Source of the DNA: Pseudomonas sp. FP2196
Lineage (GTDB): Bacteria; Pseudomonadota; Gammaproteobacteria; Pseudomonadales; Pseudomonadaceae
Assembly (NCBI RefSeq): GCF_030687715.1
Contig: NZ_CP117445.1
Location: forward strand, 5,383,501-5,447,500
Direction of reading: 5' to 3'
Length of the DNA: 64,000 nucleotides
The translations under genes were made by a program, and so were the position numbers. The notes under the pieces are model-generated. The model was given only the letters and a program-made list of their open reading frames with translations. It was not told where the DNA came from and did no database searches. Below are positions 17,877 to 26,924 of this stretch, piece by piece; positions within the stretch are counted from its first letter, which is position 1; the number at the start of each line of letters is the position of its first letter.

Positions 17877-19604
17877 ATGCGCTCACTTGCGACTCTTGCT
17901 CCCCTTGCCTTGACCCTGATGCTCACCGCTTGCGGTGACGGCGAATCGCTGTTGCCTCCCGATGCGCGCCTGCCCGACGGCGGACGCTATCGTGGCGAGT
18001 TGGTCGATGGCTTGTTGCAGGGACAGGGGCGCGTCGACTACCCCAACGGCAGTTGGTACGCCGGGCAGTTCGACAAAGGTCAGTGGCATGGTCAGGGCGA
18101 ATGGCATGGCAGCAATGGCGAAGTCTATCGCGGCCAGTTCCAGCAAGGGCTGTTCGACGGTCAGGGCAGCCTGACGACCAATGCCAGCAGTTACACCGGC
18201 AGCTTCAAGCAGGGCCGACGCGATGGCGAAGGCACCCTGAAAGAAAACGCCATGACTTACCGTGGCGAATTCAAGGCTGATCAGTACTCCGGGCTCGGCC
18301 GTCTGGAAATGGATGACGGCAGCTCCTATCAGGGCCAGTTCGCCCACGGCAAACCGAATGGCGAAGGCCAGCGCGGCGACGCCAGCGGCAACTCGTTCAC
18401 CGGCCATTTCGTCAACGGTCAACTGGAAGGCAACGGCACCTTCAACAGCGCCGATGGCGACATCTATGTCGGCGGCTTCAAGAACAATCAGTTGCACGGC
18501 AAGGGCCGCTATGAAAACGCCGACGGCGATGTCTGGCTCGGCCAGTTCAAGGAAGGCGCACTGACCGGCAAGGGCGAATTGATCGGCGCCGATGGCAGCC
18601 ACTACGTCGGTTCGTTCAGCGACTGGCGCTTCAGCGGTCAGGGCCGTTTGAACTTGTCCGATGGCAGCTTCTATGTCGGCGGATTCGACAGCGACAGTTA
18701 TTCGGGACGCGGCACGCTGGTGCTGACCGATGGCACAGTGATGAGCGGCACCTGGATCAACGGCCAGCGCGTGCGTGATGCCGACGGCAAGTTGCTACCC
18801 GACACCCTCGAACTCGGCTTGCTCGCTCAGGGCCGCCTGCTCGACGACGCACTGGCCGCGATCCCGGCTTCGACCCCGGCCGTTGAGCTGTACACCCTGA
18901 CCCTCGGCGGCGATGGCAAGCAGAGCGTGTTCCTGCGCGAATCGGACTACGTCGCCAACATGCTCAACACGCGCTTCGGCGCTTATGGCCAGATCCGTCT
19001 GGTCAACCATCGCGACCACCTCGGCGACCGGCCGATGGCCACCCGCGAGAACCTGCGCCGCGCCGCGCAGACCCTGGCCGAACGCAGTGGCCCGGAAGAC
19101 TTGCTGTTCATCTACCTGACCAGCCACGGCACCGCCGAGCACGAACTGGTACTCGACCAGCCACGCATGGAGCTGGCCGATCTGCCCGCCGACGAACTCG
19201 CCGCCGTGCTGGCACCGCTGAAAAACCGCGACAAGATCATTGTGATTTCGTCGTGCTACTCCGGCGGTTTCATCCCCGCTCTCAAAGACGAGCGCACGCT
19301 GATCATGACCGCCTCGCGTGCCGACCGGGTGTCCTTCGGCTGCTCGGAAGAGGCTAACTTCACCTACTTCGGCGACGCACTGTTCGCCCAGGCGCTGAAC
19401 CAGACCGACGATCTCGAACAAGCTTTCAAACTGGCCAAGGCCACCGTTGCCGAGCGTGAACTGGCGGATAATTTCGAAGCTTCGGAGCCGCAGATCTGGG
19501 CGCCGAAAACCGTGCTGTCGCACTGGCAACTGCTACGTAAACAGCAAGCGAGAAAAGCTTTGCAAAGTGCTGCGTTGAACGACGGAGCGATAAAGAGCAA
19601 CTAA
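17877..19604 (+). CDS. Lipoprotein with MORN repeats and a C13 (caspase-like) peptidase domain
   Basis: 575 residues. A signal peptide ends in the lipobox LTAC (Cys at about 19). Residues about 35-305 hold around eleven MORN-type repeats of about 23 residues (Y.G.F..G..HG.G...). Residues about 340-560 form a C13 legumain-like, clan CD fold: FIYLTSHGTAEHE gives the catalytic His417 and IIVISSCYSGGF gives the catalytic Cys460. The protein is therefore probably exported and anchored in the envelope, with an active cysteine peptidase. The substrate is unknown, and the MORN array may bind membrane or a partner. The gene stands alone; the next gene starts 27 bases on. Confidence 0.85.
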   Translation: MRSLATLAPLALTLMLTACGDGESLLPPDARLPDGGRYRGELVDGLLQGQGRVDYPNGSWYAGQFDKGQWHGQGEWHGSNGEVYRGQFQQGLFDGQGSLTTNASSYTGSFKQGRRDGEGTLKENAMTYRGEFKADQYSGLGRLEMDDGSSYQGQFAHGKPNGEGQRGDASGNSFTGHFVNGQLEGNGTFNSADGDIYVGGFKNNQLHGKGRYENADGDVWLGQFKEGALTGKGELIGADGSHYVGSFSDWRFSGQGRLNLSDGSFYVGGFDSDSYSGRGTLVLTDGTVMSGTWINGQRVRDADGKLLPDTLELGLLAQGRLLDDALAAIPASTPAVELYTLTLGGDGKQSVFLRESDYVANMLNTRFGAYGQIRLVNHRDHLGDRPMATRENLRRAAQTLAERSGPEDLLFIYLTSHGTAEHELVLDQPRMELADLPADELAAVLAPLKNRDKIIVISSCYSGGFIPALKDERTLIMTASRADRVSFGCSEEANFTYFGDALFAQALNQTDDLEQAFKLAKATVAERELADNFEASEPQIWAPKTVLSHWQLLRKQQARKALQSAALNDGAIKSN

Positions 19605-19631
19605 GCTGAACAGTATCAAGGGAGAGACACT

Positions 19632-20273
19632 ATGTACTTGACGCCTCAGCACGTATTGCTTGCCGGAGCCACCGGTTTGACCGGTGAACATCTACTCGAC
19701 CGTTTGCTCAACGAGCCAACGATTACCCGCGTGCTTGCCCCCTCCCGTCGACCATTGGCCGAACATCCGCATCTGGAAAACCCGGTCGGCGACCCACAGG
19801 CGTTTTTGCCGCAACTGAGCGGTCGCGTCGACATCGCCTATTGCTGCCTCGGCACGACGATCAAACAGGCCGGCTCCGAAGCTGCGTTTCGCGCGGTGGA
19901 TCTGGACATGGTGGTGGCGTTCGCCAAACGTGCTCGGGAAATGGGCGCGCGGCATCTGATCGTGATCAGTGCAATCGGGGCCGATCCGAAGTCTTCGGTT
20001 TTTTACAACCGCGTCAAAGGGGAAATGGAACAGGCATTGCGCGCGCAGGACTGGCCGCAACTGACCATTTGCCGGCCGTCACTATTGCTCGGGGAACGTA
20101 CCGAGCCACGTCTGGGCGAGCAGCTTGCCGCGCCGTTTTCAAAATTGATTCCCGGCAAATACCGCGGGATCGAGGCGTGCCAATTGGCGCGGGCGATGTG
20201 GCGTCTGGCGCTGGAAGAACAGGATGGGGTGCGGGTGATCGAGTCGGATGAACTGAGGAAACTCGGTAAATAA
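19632..20273 (+). CDS. NAD(P)-binding Rossmann-fold oxidoreductase-like protein
   Basis: 213 residues of the atypical short-chain dehydrogenase type related to HTATIP2/TIP30. The nucleotide-binding motif is [15 protein letters not shown] near the N-terminus, then [17 protein letters not shown] and [21 protein letters not shown], which has the Y-x3-K pair. GRAGAGAC upstream provides a Shine-Dalgarno (AGGGAGAG). It lies 27 bases after the MORN-peptidase gene on the same strand, so co-transcription is likely. The substrate is unknown. Confidence 0.85.
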   Translation: MYLTPQHVLLAGATGLTGEHLLDRLLNEPTITRVLAPSRRPLAEHPHLENPVGDPQAFLPQLSGRVDIAYCCLGTTIKQAGSEAAFRAVDLDMVVAFAKRAREMGARHLIVISAIGADPKSSVFYNRVKGEMEQALRAQDWPQLTICRPSLLLGERTEPRLGEQLAAPFSKLIPGKYRGIEACQLARAMWRLALEEQDGVRVIESDELRKLGK

Positions 20274-20276
20274 GAT

Positions 20277-20348
20277 CAAAAGATCGCAGCCTTCGTCAGT
20301 TCCTGCAGGTGATCTCATGTAGGAGCTGCCGAAGGCTGCGATCTTTTG
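20277..20348. repeat. REP hairpin between convergent genes, likely bidirectional terminator
   Basis: 19-bp perfect inverted repeat CAAAAGATCGCAGCCTTCG (20277-20295) and its complement (20330-20348), followed by a T-run on the plus strand. This is the classic Pseudomonas REP sequence. It sits exactly between two converging genes and would terminate both. Confidence 0.85.
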
Positions 20349-20352
20349 TTTT

Positions 20353-20637
20353 TTACAATCCGCCAGTTGCCTGAAAACTCACGCCGAGCACGGTGAGTAA
20401 AGACAGCGGCAACAGCAGCGTATCGAGCAACGCACTCGCCGGCAGGTCCACACCCGGATAGCTCGGCGCCTCTGCCCCAAACCGATCCATCGCGCAACAC
20501 CCGCCATTCAACGCATACAAATCCAGCCGCGTTCCCGAATACACCACGGGTGCTCCCGGTTTGGCCGCATCGAGCGTGCGCGCCGTGGCGCACCCGCTCA
20601 GTTGCAGCGCCAGACAAACCACCAGCAGTTTATTCAT
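20353..20637 (-). CDS. YceK/YidQ-type small lipoprotein
   Basis: 94 residues. The lipoprotein signal peptide [16 protein letters not shown] ends at the lipobox Cys. The mature part has [35 protein letters not shown] and a hydrophobic end, the pattern of the DUF1375 (YceK/YidQ) family of outer-membrane-anchored proteins of unknown role. Its start overlaps the ubiX stop by 8 bases, so it is translationally coupled at the end of the mpl-ubiX operon. Confidence 0.82.
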   Translation of the reverse strand: MNKLLVVCLALQLSGCATARTLDAAKPGAPVVYSGTRLDLYALNGGCCAMDRFGAEAPSYPGVDLPASALLDTLLLPLSLLTVLGVSFQATGGL

Positions 20638-21277
20638 CGCTGCTCAAATGATGCTCGCCCCAACGCGGCAGCATGTCCTGAGGAATCCCCAGCAGATTGA
20701 GAATCCGCGCGACAACGAAATCGATCAGGTCATCGATGGTCTGCGGCTGGTGATAGAAACCCGGCGAGGCTGGCAGGATGGTCACACCCATGTTCGACAG
20801 CTTGAGCATGTGCTCCAGATGAATGCTCGAATACGGCGCCTCGCGCGGCACCAGAATCAACTGGCGACGCTCTTTCAACGTCACGTCCGCCGCTCGTTCA
20901 ATGAGGTTGTTGCAGGCACCGGTGGCAATCGCCGACAGCGTGCCGGTCGAGCACGGCACCACGACCATTGCCGCGGGTGCGCCGGAGCCGGAAGCCACCG
21001 GCGACATCCAGTCTTCCTTGCCGTACACGCGGATCTGCCCGGCGGCAGCTCCGGTGTATTCGGTGAGGAACGCCTGCATCATCTGCGGCTTGGGCGGCAG
21101 CGTGACATCGGTTTCGGTGGCCATCACCAGTTGCGCAGCCTTGGAGATCAGGAAGTGCACCTCGCGATCTTCCCGCACCAGACAATCGAGCAGGCGCAAA
21201 CCGTACTGCGCGCCTGAGGCGCCGGTCATCGCCAGCGTGATGCGTTCGGGGCCATTGCTCTCCAAACGAGTGTTCAT
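20630..21277 (-). CDS. ubiX: Flavin prenyltransferase UbiX
   Basis: Transfers a dimethylallyl group to FMN to make the prenylated flavin cofactor of the UbiD decarboxylase in ubiquinone synthesis. 215 residues from the ATG at 21275-21277 ([10 protein letters not shown]), with [20 protein letters not shown] (FMN site), [17 protein letters not shown] and [17 protein letters not shown]. The start overlaps the mpl stop in an ATGA. The longer upstream frame reads over mpl and is not used. Confidence 0.95.
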   Translation of the reverse strand: MNTRLESNGPERITLAMTGASGAQYGLRLLDCLVREDREVHFLISKAAQLVMATETDVTLPPKPQMMQAFLTEYTGAAAGQIRVYGKEDWMSPVASGSGAPAAMVVVPCSTGTLSAIATGACNNLIERAADVTLKERRQLILVPREAPYSSIHLEHMLKLSNMGVTILPASPGFYHQPQTIDDLIDFVVARILNLLGIPQDMLPRWGEHHLSSDE

Positions 21278-22623
21278 TGCAGCGCCTCGGCGAGTTTGCC
21301 GTGCAGGCCGCCGAAGCCGCCGTTGCTCATGATCACGACGTGAGTGCCGGGCTGAGCCTGGCTCTTCACGCGTTCGATGATGCCTTCCAGCGAATCGCTG
21401 ACAATCGAAGGCACGGTGCACAGCGCAGCGGTGGCGCCCAGATCCCAGCCAAGGTTGGCCGGGGCGTACCAGATCACCTGATCGGCATCGACCACGCTGT
21501 CTGGCAAACCGTCGCGGTGCGCGCCGAGCTTCATCGAGTTGGAGCGCGGTTCGATGATCGCAATCAGCGGTGCGTCGCCGATGCGCTTGCGCAGGCCGTC
21601 GAGGGTGGTGGCAATCGCCGTCGGGTGGTGGGCGAAGTCGTCGTAAATGGTGATACCGCGAACCTCAGCGACTTTCTCCATGCGACGTTTGACGTTCTTG
21701 AACGCGCTTAACCCGGCGATGCCCATCGACGGCACGACACCGACGTGACGCGCGGCAGCCAGCGCGGCCAATGCGTTGGCGACGTTGTGCTGACCGGTCA
21801 GCTCCCACTCGACCGTGCCTTGGGACACGCCTTCGAACATCACCTCGAAGGCTGAGCCGTCTTCGCTGAGCAATTTGACCTGCCACTGACCGCCGGCCCC
21901 GGTGGTCTGCACCGGAGTCCAGCAGCCCATTTCGATCACTCGCTGCAACGCAGGCTCGGTGGTCGGGTGGATCACCAGGCCTTCGCTCGGAATCGTGCGT
22001 ACCAAATGGTGGAATTGCCGCTCGATCGCCGGCAGATCAGGGAAGATGTCTGCGTGATCGAACTCAAGGTTGTTGAGGATCGCGGTGCGTGGGCGGTAGT
22101 GAACGAACTTCGAACGTTTGTCGAAGAATGCGCTGTCGTACTCGTCAGCCTCGATCACGAAGAACGGCGTGCCGCCCAGACGTGCCGACACCGAGAAATT
22201 CTGCGGCACGCCGCCGATGAGGAAACCCGGGCTCATGCCGGCGTGTTCCAGCACCCAGGCGAGCATGCTGCTGGTGGTGGTTTTGCCGTGGGTGCCGGCG
22301 ACGGCCAGCACCCAGCGACCTTGCAGCACATGATCAGCCAGCCACTGCGGGCCGGAGACGTATGGCAGGCCTTTGTTCAGCACATATTCCACCGCCGGAT
22401 TGCCGCGGGACATAGCGTTGCCGATCACCACCAGATCCGGCGCCGGATCGAGTTGGGCCGGATCGTAGCCTTGAGTCAGTTGAATGCCCTGGGCCTCAAG
22501 CTGCGTGCTCATCGGCGGATAGACGTTGGCGTCGGAGCCGGTCACGTGATGGCCCAGCTCTTTGGCCAGCACCGCCATCGAGCCCATGAAAGTCCCGCAG
22601 ATACCCAGAATATGAATGTGCAT
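21274..22623 (-). CDS. mpl: UDP-MurNAc-tripeptide ligase Mpl (murein recycling)
   Basis: Attaches recycled L-Ala-gamma-D-Glu-mDAP tripeptide to UDP-MurNAc, ATP-dependent, in the cytoplasm. 449 residues from the ATG at 22621-22623 ([10 protein letters not shown]). The Mur-ligase domains follow the usual order: Rossmann-like [19 protein letters not shown] loop [25 protein letters not shown], and C-terminal [23 protein letters not shown]. First gene of the mpl-ubiX-lipoprotein operon. It is divergently arranged with nothing: the next gene upstream (eatR) reads in the same direction, ending 175 bases away. Confidence 0.95.
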   Translation of the reverse strand: MHIHILGICGTFMGSMAVLAKELGHHVTGSDANVYPPMSTQLEAQGIQLTQGYDPAQLDPAPDLVVIGNAMSRGNPAVEYVLNKGLPYVSGPQWLADHVLQGRWVLAVAGTHGKTTTSSMLAWVLEHAGMSPGFLIGGVPQNFSVSARLGGTPFFVIEADEYDSAFFDKRSKFVHYRPRTAILNNLEFDHADIFPDLPAIERQFHHLVRTIPSEGLVIHPTTEPALQRVIEMGCWTPVQTTGAGGQWQVKLLSEDGSAFEVMFEGVSQGTVEWELTGQHNVANALAALAAARHVGVVPSMGIAGLSAFKNVKRRMEKVAEVRGITIYDDFAHHPTAIATTLDGLRKRIGDAPLIAIIEPRSNSMKLGAHRDGLPDSVVDADQVIWYAPANLGWDLGATAALCTVPSIVSDSLEGIIERVKSQAQPGTHVVIMSNGGFGGLHGKLAEALQ

Positions 22624-22797
22624 AGTCGACCTCGTAAAACATGGCCGCAGGTTAGCGTAGGGACGGGGAAATCGCACTCTTTAGGTGATGGGGCGGGACG
22701 GGTTAGCCTTTGACTCTCGACAAGGCTGCAGATTGCGGCCCCTCACCCCAGCCCTCTCCCTCTGGGCGGTCCGGCGTTTCGGGAGGGTTAGGGCCTT

Positions 22798-24714
22798 CTA
22801 ACTGACACACCGTTCAATCCCGTGTTTGCGCAGCTTTCTATAAAGGGTGTTACGGCTGACGCCGAGCTGCAGCGCCGTCTGCGTCATGTGCCACCGCGTT
22901 TGCTCCAGCGCCCCGAGCAACGCCGACCGCTCGGCGTCTTCAAGCGGATGATCGGATTCAGACGCTCTCAACTGAACTGCCGGCCGCACCTGCCGAATCA
23001 TCGCCGGCAAATCCTCCAGCCCGATCCGCCCTTCATCACACAACGCCGCCAGCGTGCGCAGCACATTACGCAACTGCCGCACATTCCCCGGCCAGTTGAA
23101 CGCCAGCAAGGCCTGACGCGCCGGCTCTTCAATCAGAATCGTTTCCCCGCTCGCCTCCTCGGCCAGCAGAAAATCCAGCAACTGCGCTTTATCACTGCGC
23201 TCGCGCAAAGCAGGCAACGCCACCTCCAGCCCGTTGAGTCGGTAATACAGATCCTCGCGGAAGCTGCCATCCGCAACCCGTTCCAGCAGATTGCGGTGGG
23301 TCGCGCTGATGATCCGCACGTTGACTGCTTCCGGTTCGCCACCAATCGGCACCACTTGCCGATCTTCCAGCACCCGCAGCAAACGCGTCTGCAAGGCCAG
23401 CGGCATGTCGCCAATTTCATCGAGGAACAACGTGCCGCCATCGGCCTGCTGCAACTTGCCACGCATGCCGTCCTTGCGTGCGCCGGTGAAGCTGCCGCCG
23501 CGATAGCCGAACAGCTCGCTCTCGATCAGGCTCTCAGGAATGGCCGCGCAATTCAGAGCGACGAAGGCTTTATCCGATCGCGGGCTGGCCTGATGCACCG
23601 CTTTGGCGAAGGCCTCTTTGCCGGAGCCGGTTTCGCCATTGATCAACAACGGCACATCACGCTCGAACACGCGCAGGGCTTTGCGAAAGTCCGCTTGCAA
23701 TGTCGCGTCGCCGAGGCAGATACCCGACAACCGAGGAGCCTGGGCGACAACCGGCACCGGCACGATCGGCAGCGGCTTGCGCGATTCGCCACGCAACACG
23801 GCAAACAGATGCCGGCCATCGCGGGTGCGCAACGGCCAACTGGCGCTGGCATTGGCACTCGCACGGCCAAGCAATTCATCGAGCGAACAATCGAAAAAAG
23901 CCTCCACCGGTTTGCCCAGCAATCCACCCCGAATGTGCCCAAGCAAGTTCAGCGCACTCTGGTTGACCGCACTGATCCGCCCTTCCCCGTCGAACGCCAA
24001 CAGCCCTTCGCTGAACAGCCCGACGGACTCGGCCTGCAAGTGGAAACGCAGCAGCCATTGGTTATCGAAGCAGCGCAGGAAGTAGCAACTCTCGATCATC
24101 TTCGCCGACAGATTGACCAGCGCCATGGTGTGAAACTGGCTCTGGCGCGAGACATCGTGGCGCGCCGAAGACACGTCGAGCACTGCCAGCAACTCGCCGT
24201 GCGGATCGAACACCGGACTCGCCGAGCAGGTCAGGCCGGTGTGGCGTCCGCGAAAGTGTTCGTCCTGGTGAATGGTCAGTGCCTGACGCTCGACCAGACA
24301 TGTGCCGATGCCGTTGGTGCCTTCACAGGCTTCGCTCCAGTCGGCGCCGAGCCAGAGGCCGGCGCGCTCGAAAATCTTGCGCTCGGCCGGCGCGGTGACG
24401 CAATTGAGGATTACTCCACGCGCGTCAGTCAGCAGCACCGCATGGCCGGCGCCGGAAAGCTGTTGATGAAGGCTGCTCATTTCATTGCCGGCGATCTGCA
24501 ACACCTGCTGCAGACGTTCGCGGCTTTCGAGGACGCGCCCGTGCTCAAGCACGGTGGGCGCCATGCTCAGCGCGGGGTCGAGGTGATAATCCTCAAGACA
24601 GCGCAGCCACGAGCGGGCAATCGACGGATCGGCTCCGGGCCCGTGCAGGTGCGGTTTGCCTTGAGTGGCGGTGAGAACCTGTTGGGCATGGCGACTCAAA
24701 TGGTTGTCGTGCAT
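22798..24714 (-). CDS. eatR: Sigma54-dependent enhancer-binding activator, EatR/AcoR type
   Basis: 638-residue regulator of the AcoR class. The N-terminal GAF-like sensor spans about residues 60-200 and a PAS-like segment about 225-300. The AAA+ domain spans about 325-555, with Walker A GETGSGKE, the sigma54-contact loop as GSFTGA (Ala to Ser in GAFTGA) and Walker B GGTLFLDEIGD. A Fis-type HTH lies at the end (LGVSRNTLYRKLRKHGI). It is divergent from the aldehyde dehydrogenase-permease-eutBC genes, which have a sigma54 promoter. In P. aeruginosa the gene in this context, EatR, activates ethanolamine catabolism with RpoN, so I infer the same here. Confidence 0.85.
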   Translation of the reverse strand: MHDNHLSRHAQQVLTATQGKPHLHGPGADPSIARSWLRCLEDYHLDPALSMAPTVLEHGRVLESRERLQQVLQIAGNEMSSLHQQLSGAGHAVLLTDARGVILNCVTAPAERKIFERAGLWLGADWSEACEGTNGIGTCLVERQALTIHQDEHFRGRHTGLTCSASPVFDPHGELLAVLDVSSARHDVSRQSQFHTMALVNLSAKMIESCYFLRCFDNQWLLRFHLQAESVGLFSEGLLAFDGEGRISAVNQSALNLLGHIRGGLLGKPVEAFFDCSLDELLGRASANASASWPLRTRDGRHLFAVLRGESRKPLPIVPVPVVAQAPRLSGICLGDATLQADFRKALRVFERDVPLLINGETGSGKEAFAKAVHQASPRSDKAFVALNCAAIPESLIESELFGYRGGSFTGARKDGMRGKLQQADGGTLFLDEIGDMPLALQTRLLRVLEDRQVVPIGGEPEAVNVRIISATHRNLLERVADGSFREDLYYRLNGLEVALPALRERSDKAQLLDFLLAEEASGETILIEEPARQALLAFNWPGNVRQLRNVLRTLAALCDEGRIGLEDLPAMIRQVRPAVQLRASESDHPLEDAERSALLGALEQTRWHMTQTALQLGVSRNTLYRKLRKHGIERCVS

Positions 24715-25008
24715 TTCTTATTATTCTCCCCGAGATCAGTGCCGCCTCTTTTTGGCTGGCACATACCTTGTGGTGAGGGGATTTATCCCCGATCGGCTGC
24801 GCAGCAGTCGCAAATCCGGTGTACGCGGTGAATCTGAAAGCCACGGTGTTTTGATTGGGGCTGCTTCGCAACCCATCGGGGCGGTGCGACGTTTCGCTAA
24901 ATCCCCTCGCCACAAAGGGTGCAACTGGACGATTTGCAGCCAGCATCCTCCAGCCGCCCCGGCATTGCAATGCTGGCAAGACCGGTCAGTCACAGGCTGT
25001 GCCAAAAG

Positions 25009-25037
25009 CGGTACAAACTGTCACCCCCTCTGTACCG
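25009..25037. promoter_or_regulatory. Palindrome upstream of the sigma54 promoter, candidate activator site
   Basis: Inverted repeat CGGTACA (25009-25015) and TGTACCG (25031-25037) with a 15-base spacer, centred about 90 bases upstream of the -24/-12 element. This is the usual distance for an enhancer-type site. It is a candidate binding site for the regulator encoded divergently at 22798-24714. Confidence 0.5.
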
Positions 25038-25111
25038 AAACCATCACAGGCGCTGCCCGCCCGTCCGACAGAAAATACGCAACACCTTGATTTACCTGAC
25101 CTGCACGGCAC

Positions 25112-25127
25112 TGGCCCGGCCTTTGCT
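25112..25127 (+). promoter_or_regulatory. Sigma54 (-24/-12) promoter of the aldehyde dehydrogenase gene
   Basis: TGGCCCGGCCTTTGCT closely matches the RpoN consensus TGGCAC-N5-TTGC, with GG and GC exactly ten bases apart. It lies 63 bases before the ATG of the aldehyde dehydrogenase and faces it. The presence of a divergent sigma54 activator supports the call. Confidence 0.8.
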
Positions 25128-25189
25128 CTACGCTTATAGCAAGCGCACTTGCGCGTTTCTCTAATAAGTACAAAGCCAAGGAGAACATC

Positions 25190-26710
25190 ATGCGTTACGC
25201 CCACCCCGGTACTGAAGGTGCCAAAGTTTCGTTCAAGAGCAAATACGGTAACTACATCGGTGGCGAGTTCGTCGCGCCGGTCAAAGGTCAGTACTTCACC
25301 AACACCTCGCCAGTGAATGGCCAGCCAATTGCCGAATTCCCGCGCTCCACTGCCGAAGACATCGACAAGGCACTGGACGCCGCCCACGCCGCCGCTGACG
25401 CCTGGGGTGCGACCTCGGTGCAGGCGCGCTCGCTGATCCTGCTGAAAATCGCCGATCGCATCGAAGCCAACCTCGAACTGCTGGCGATCACCGAAACCTG
25501 GGACAACGGCAAAGCCATCCGCGAAACCCTCAATGCCGACATCCCGCTCGCCGCCGACCACTTCCGCTACTACGCCGGCTGCATCCGCGCCCAGGAAGGC
25601 AGCGCTGCCGAAATCGACGGCAACACCGTGGCTTATCACATTCACGAACCACTGGGCGTGGTCGGTCAGATCATCCCGTGGAACTTCCCCATCCTGATGG
25701 CCGCGTGGAAACTGGCGCCAGCCCTGGCTGCCGGTAACTGCGTGGTGCTCAAGCCTGCCGAGCAGACTCCGCTAGGTATTTCCGTGCTGGTCGAACTGAT
25801 CGGCGACCTGCTGCCGCCGGGCGTGCTGAACGTTGTTCAGGGCTTCGGCAAAGAGGCCGGCGAAGCGCTGGCGACCAGCAAACGCATCGCCAAGATTGCC
25901 TTTACCGGCTCGACCCCGGTTGGCTCGCACATCATGAAATGCGCTGCTGAAAACATCATTCCGTCCACCGTGGAACTGGGCGGCAAATCGCCGAACATCT
26001 TCTTCGAAGACATCATGCAGGCCGAGCCAACCTTCATTGAGAAAGCCGCCGAAGGGCTGGTGCTGGCGTTCTTCAACCAAGGCGAAGTCTGCACCTGCCC
26101 TTCTCGCGCACTGGTTCAGGAATCGATCTACGACGAATTCATGGCCGTCGTGATGAAGAAAGTCCTGCAAATCAAACGGGGCGACCCGCTGGACACCGAC
26201 ACCATGGTTGGCGCGCAGGCATCCGAGCAGCAATTCGACAAGATTCTTTCGTACCTGGAAATCGCCAAGGGCGAAGGCGCCGAACTGCTGACTGGCGGCA
26301 AGGTGGAAAAACTCGAGGGCAATCTGTCGACTGGCTATTACATCCAGCCGACCCTGCTCAAGGGCACCAACAAGATGCGCGTGTTCCAGGAAGAAATCTT
26401 TGGCCCGGTGGTGAGCATCACTACCTTCAAGGACGAAGCCGAAGCCCTCGCCATCGCCAACGACACCGAGTTCGGCCTCGGCGCCGGCCTGTGGACCCGC
26501 GACATCAACCGCGCCTACCGTATGGGCCGGGCAATCAAGGCCGGTCGCGTGTGGACCAACTGCTACCACCTGTACCCGGCCCACGCCGCGTTCGGCGGGT
26601 ACAAGAAGTCCGGCGTCGGCCGTGAAACCCACAAGATGATGCTCGACCACTATCAGCAGACCAAAAACCTGCTGGTGAGCTACGACATCAATCCGTTGGG
26701 CTTCTTCTAA
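25190..26710 (+). CDS. exaC: NAD-dependent aldehyde dehydrogenase, ExaC type
   Basis: 506 residues, oxidising acetaldehyde (the product of ethanolamine lyase or of ethanol oxidation) to acetate. The ALDH pattern is complete: [43 protein letters not shown] (general base Glu), [12 protein letters not shown] (catalytic Cys) and the C-terminal [19 protein letters not shown] precedes the ATG by 7 bases. Transcribed from the sigma54 promoter at 25112. It heads the ethanolamine cluster, but a REP hairpin separates it from the permease gene. Confidence 0.94.
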   Translation: MRYAHPGTEGAKVSFKSKYGNYIGGEFVAPVKGQYFTNTSPVNGQPIAEFPRSTAEDIDKALDAAHAAADAWGATSVQARSLILLKIADRIEANLELLAITETWDNGKAIRETLNADIPLAADHFRYYAGCIRAQEGSAAEIDGNTVAYHIHEPLGVVGQIIPWNFPILMAAWKLAPALAAGNCVVLKPAEQTPLGISVLVELIGDLLPPGVLNVVQGFGKEAGEALATSKRIAKIAFTGSTPVGSHIMKCAAENIIPSTVELGGKSPNIFFEDIMQAEPTFIEKAAEGLVLAFFNQGEVCTCPSRALVQESIYDEFMAVVMKKVLQIKRGDPLDTDTMVGAQASEQQFDKILSYLEIAKGEGAELLTGGKVEKLEGNLSTGYYIQPTLLKGTNKMRVFQEEIFGPVVSITTFKDEAEALAIANDTEFGLGAGLWTRDINRAYRMGRAIKAGRVWTNCYHLYPAHAAFGGYKKSGVGRETHKMMLDHYQQTKNLLVSYDINPLGFF

Positions 26711-26755
26711 GCGGATGGGGGGCGAGGCAGTCATTTCTGCATCGCCCCTCAGATA

Positions 26756-26853
26756 GCTTTCGCGAGCAGGCTCGCTCCCACAGGGAATTGCGTGCACCTG
26801 CAATGTTCGACTCGACACAACTCCAATGTGGGAGCGAGCCTGCTCGCGAAAGC
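26756..26853. repeat. REP hairpin with 27-bp perfect arms
   Basis: Arms at 26756-26782 and 26827-26853 are exact reverse complements, built from the Pseudomonas word GCGAGCAGGCTCGCTCCCAC. The loop is 44 bases. It sits between the aldehyde dehydrogenase and the ethanolamine permease and may attenuate read-through or stabilise the upstream mRNA. A partial copy of the same word occurs at about 34557-34583. Confidence 0.85.
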
Positions 26854-26924
26854 GGTGTGCCTTTCAACCCCATGGTTCCTGACGGAACAATCGGGCCAAT
26901 AAAACAATAAGAATGGTGAACCCT

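Noticed and set aside
22822..24831. 669-codon plus-strand open frame
   Set aside because: Antisense shadow of the sigma54 activator gene, with no recognisable protein features.
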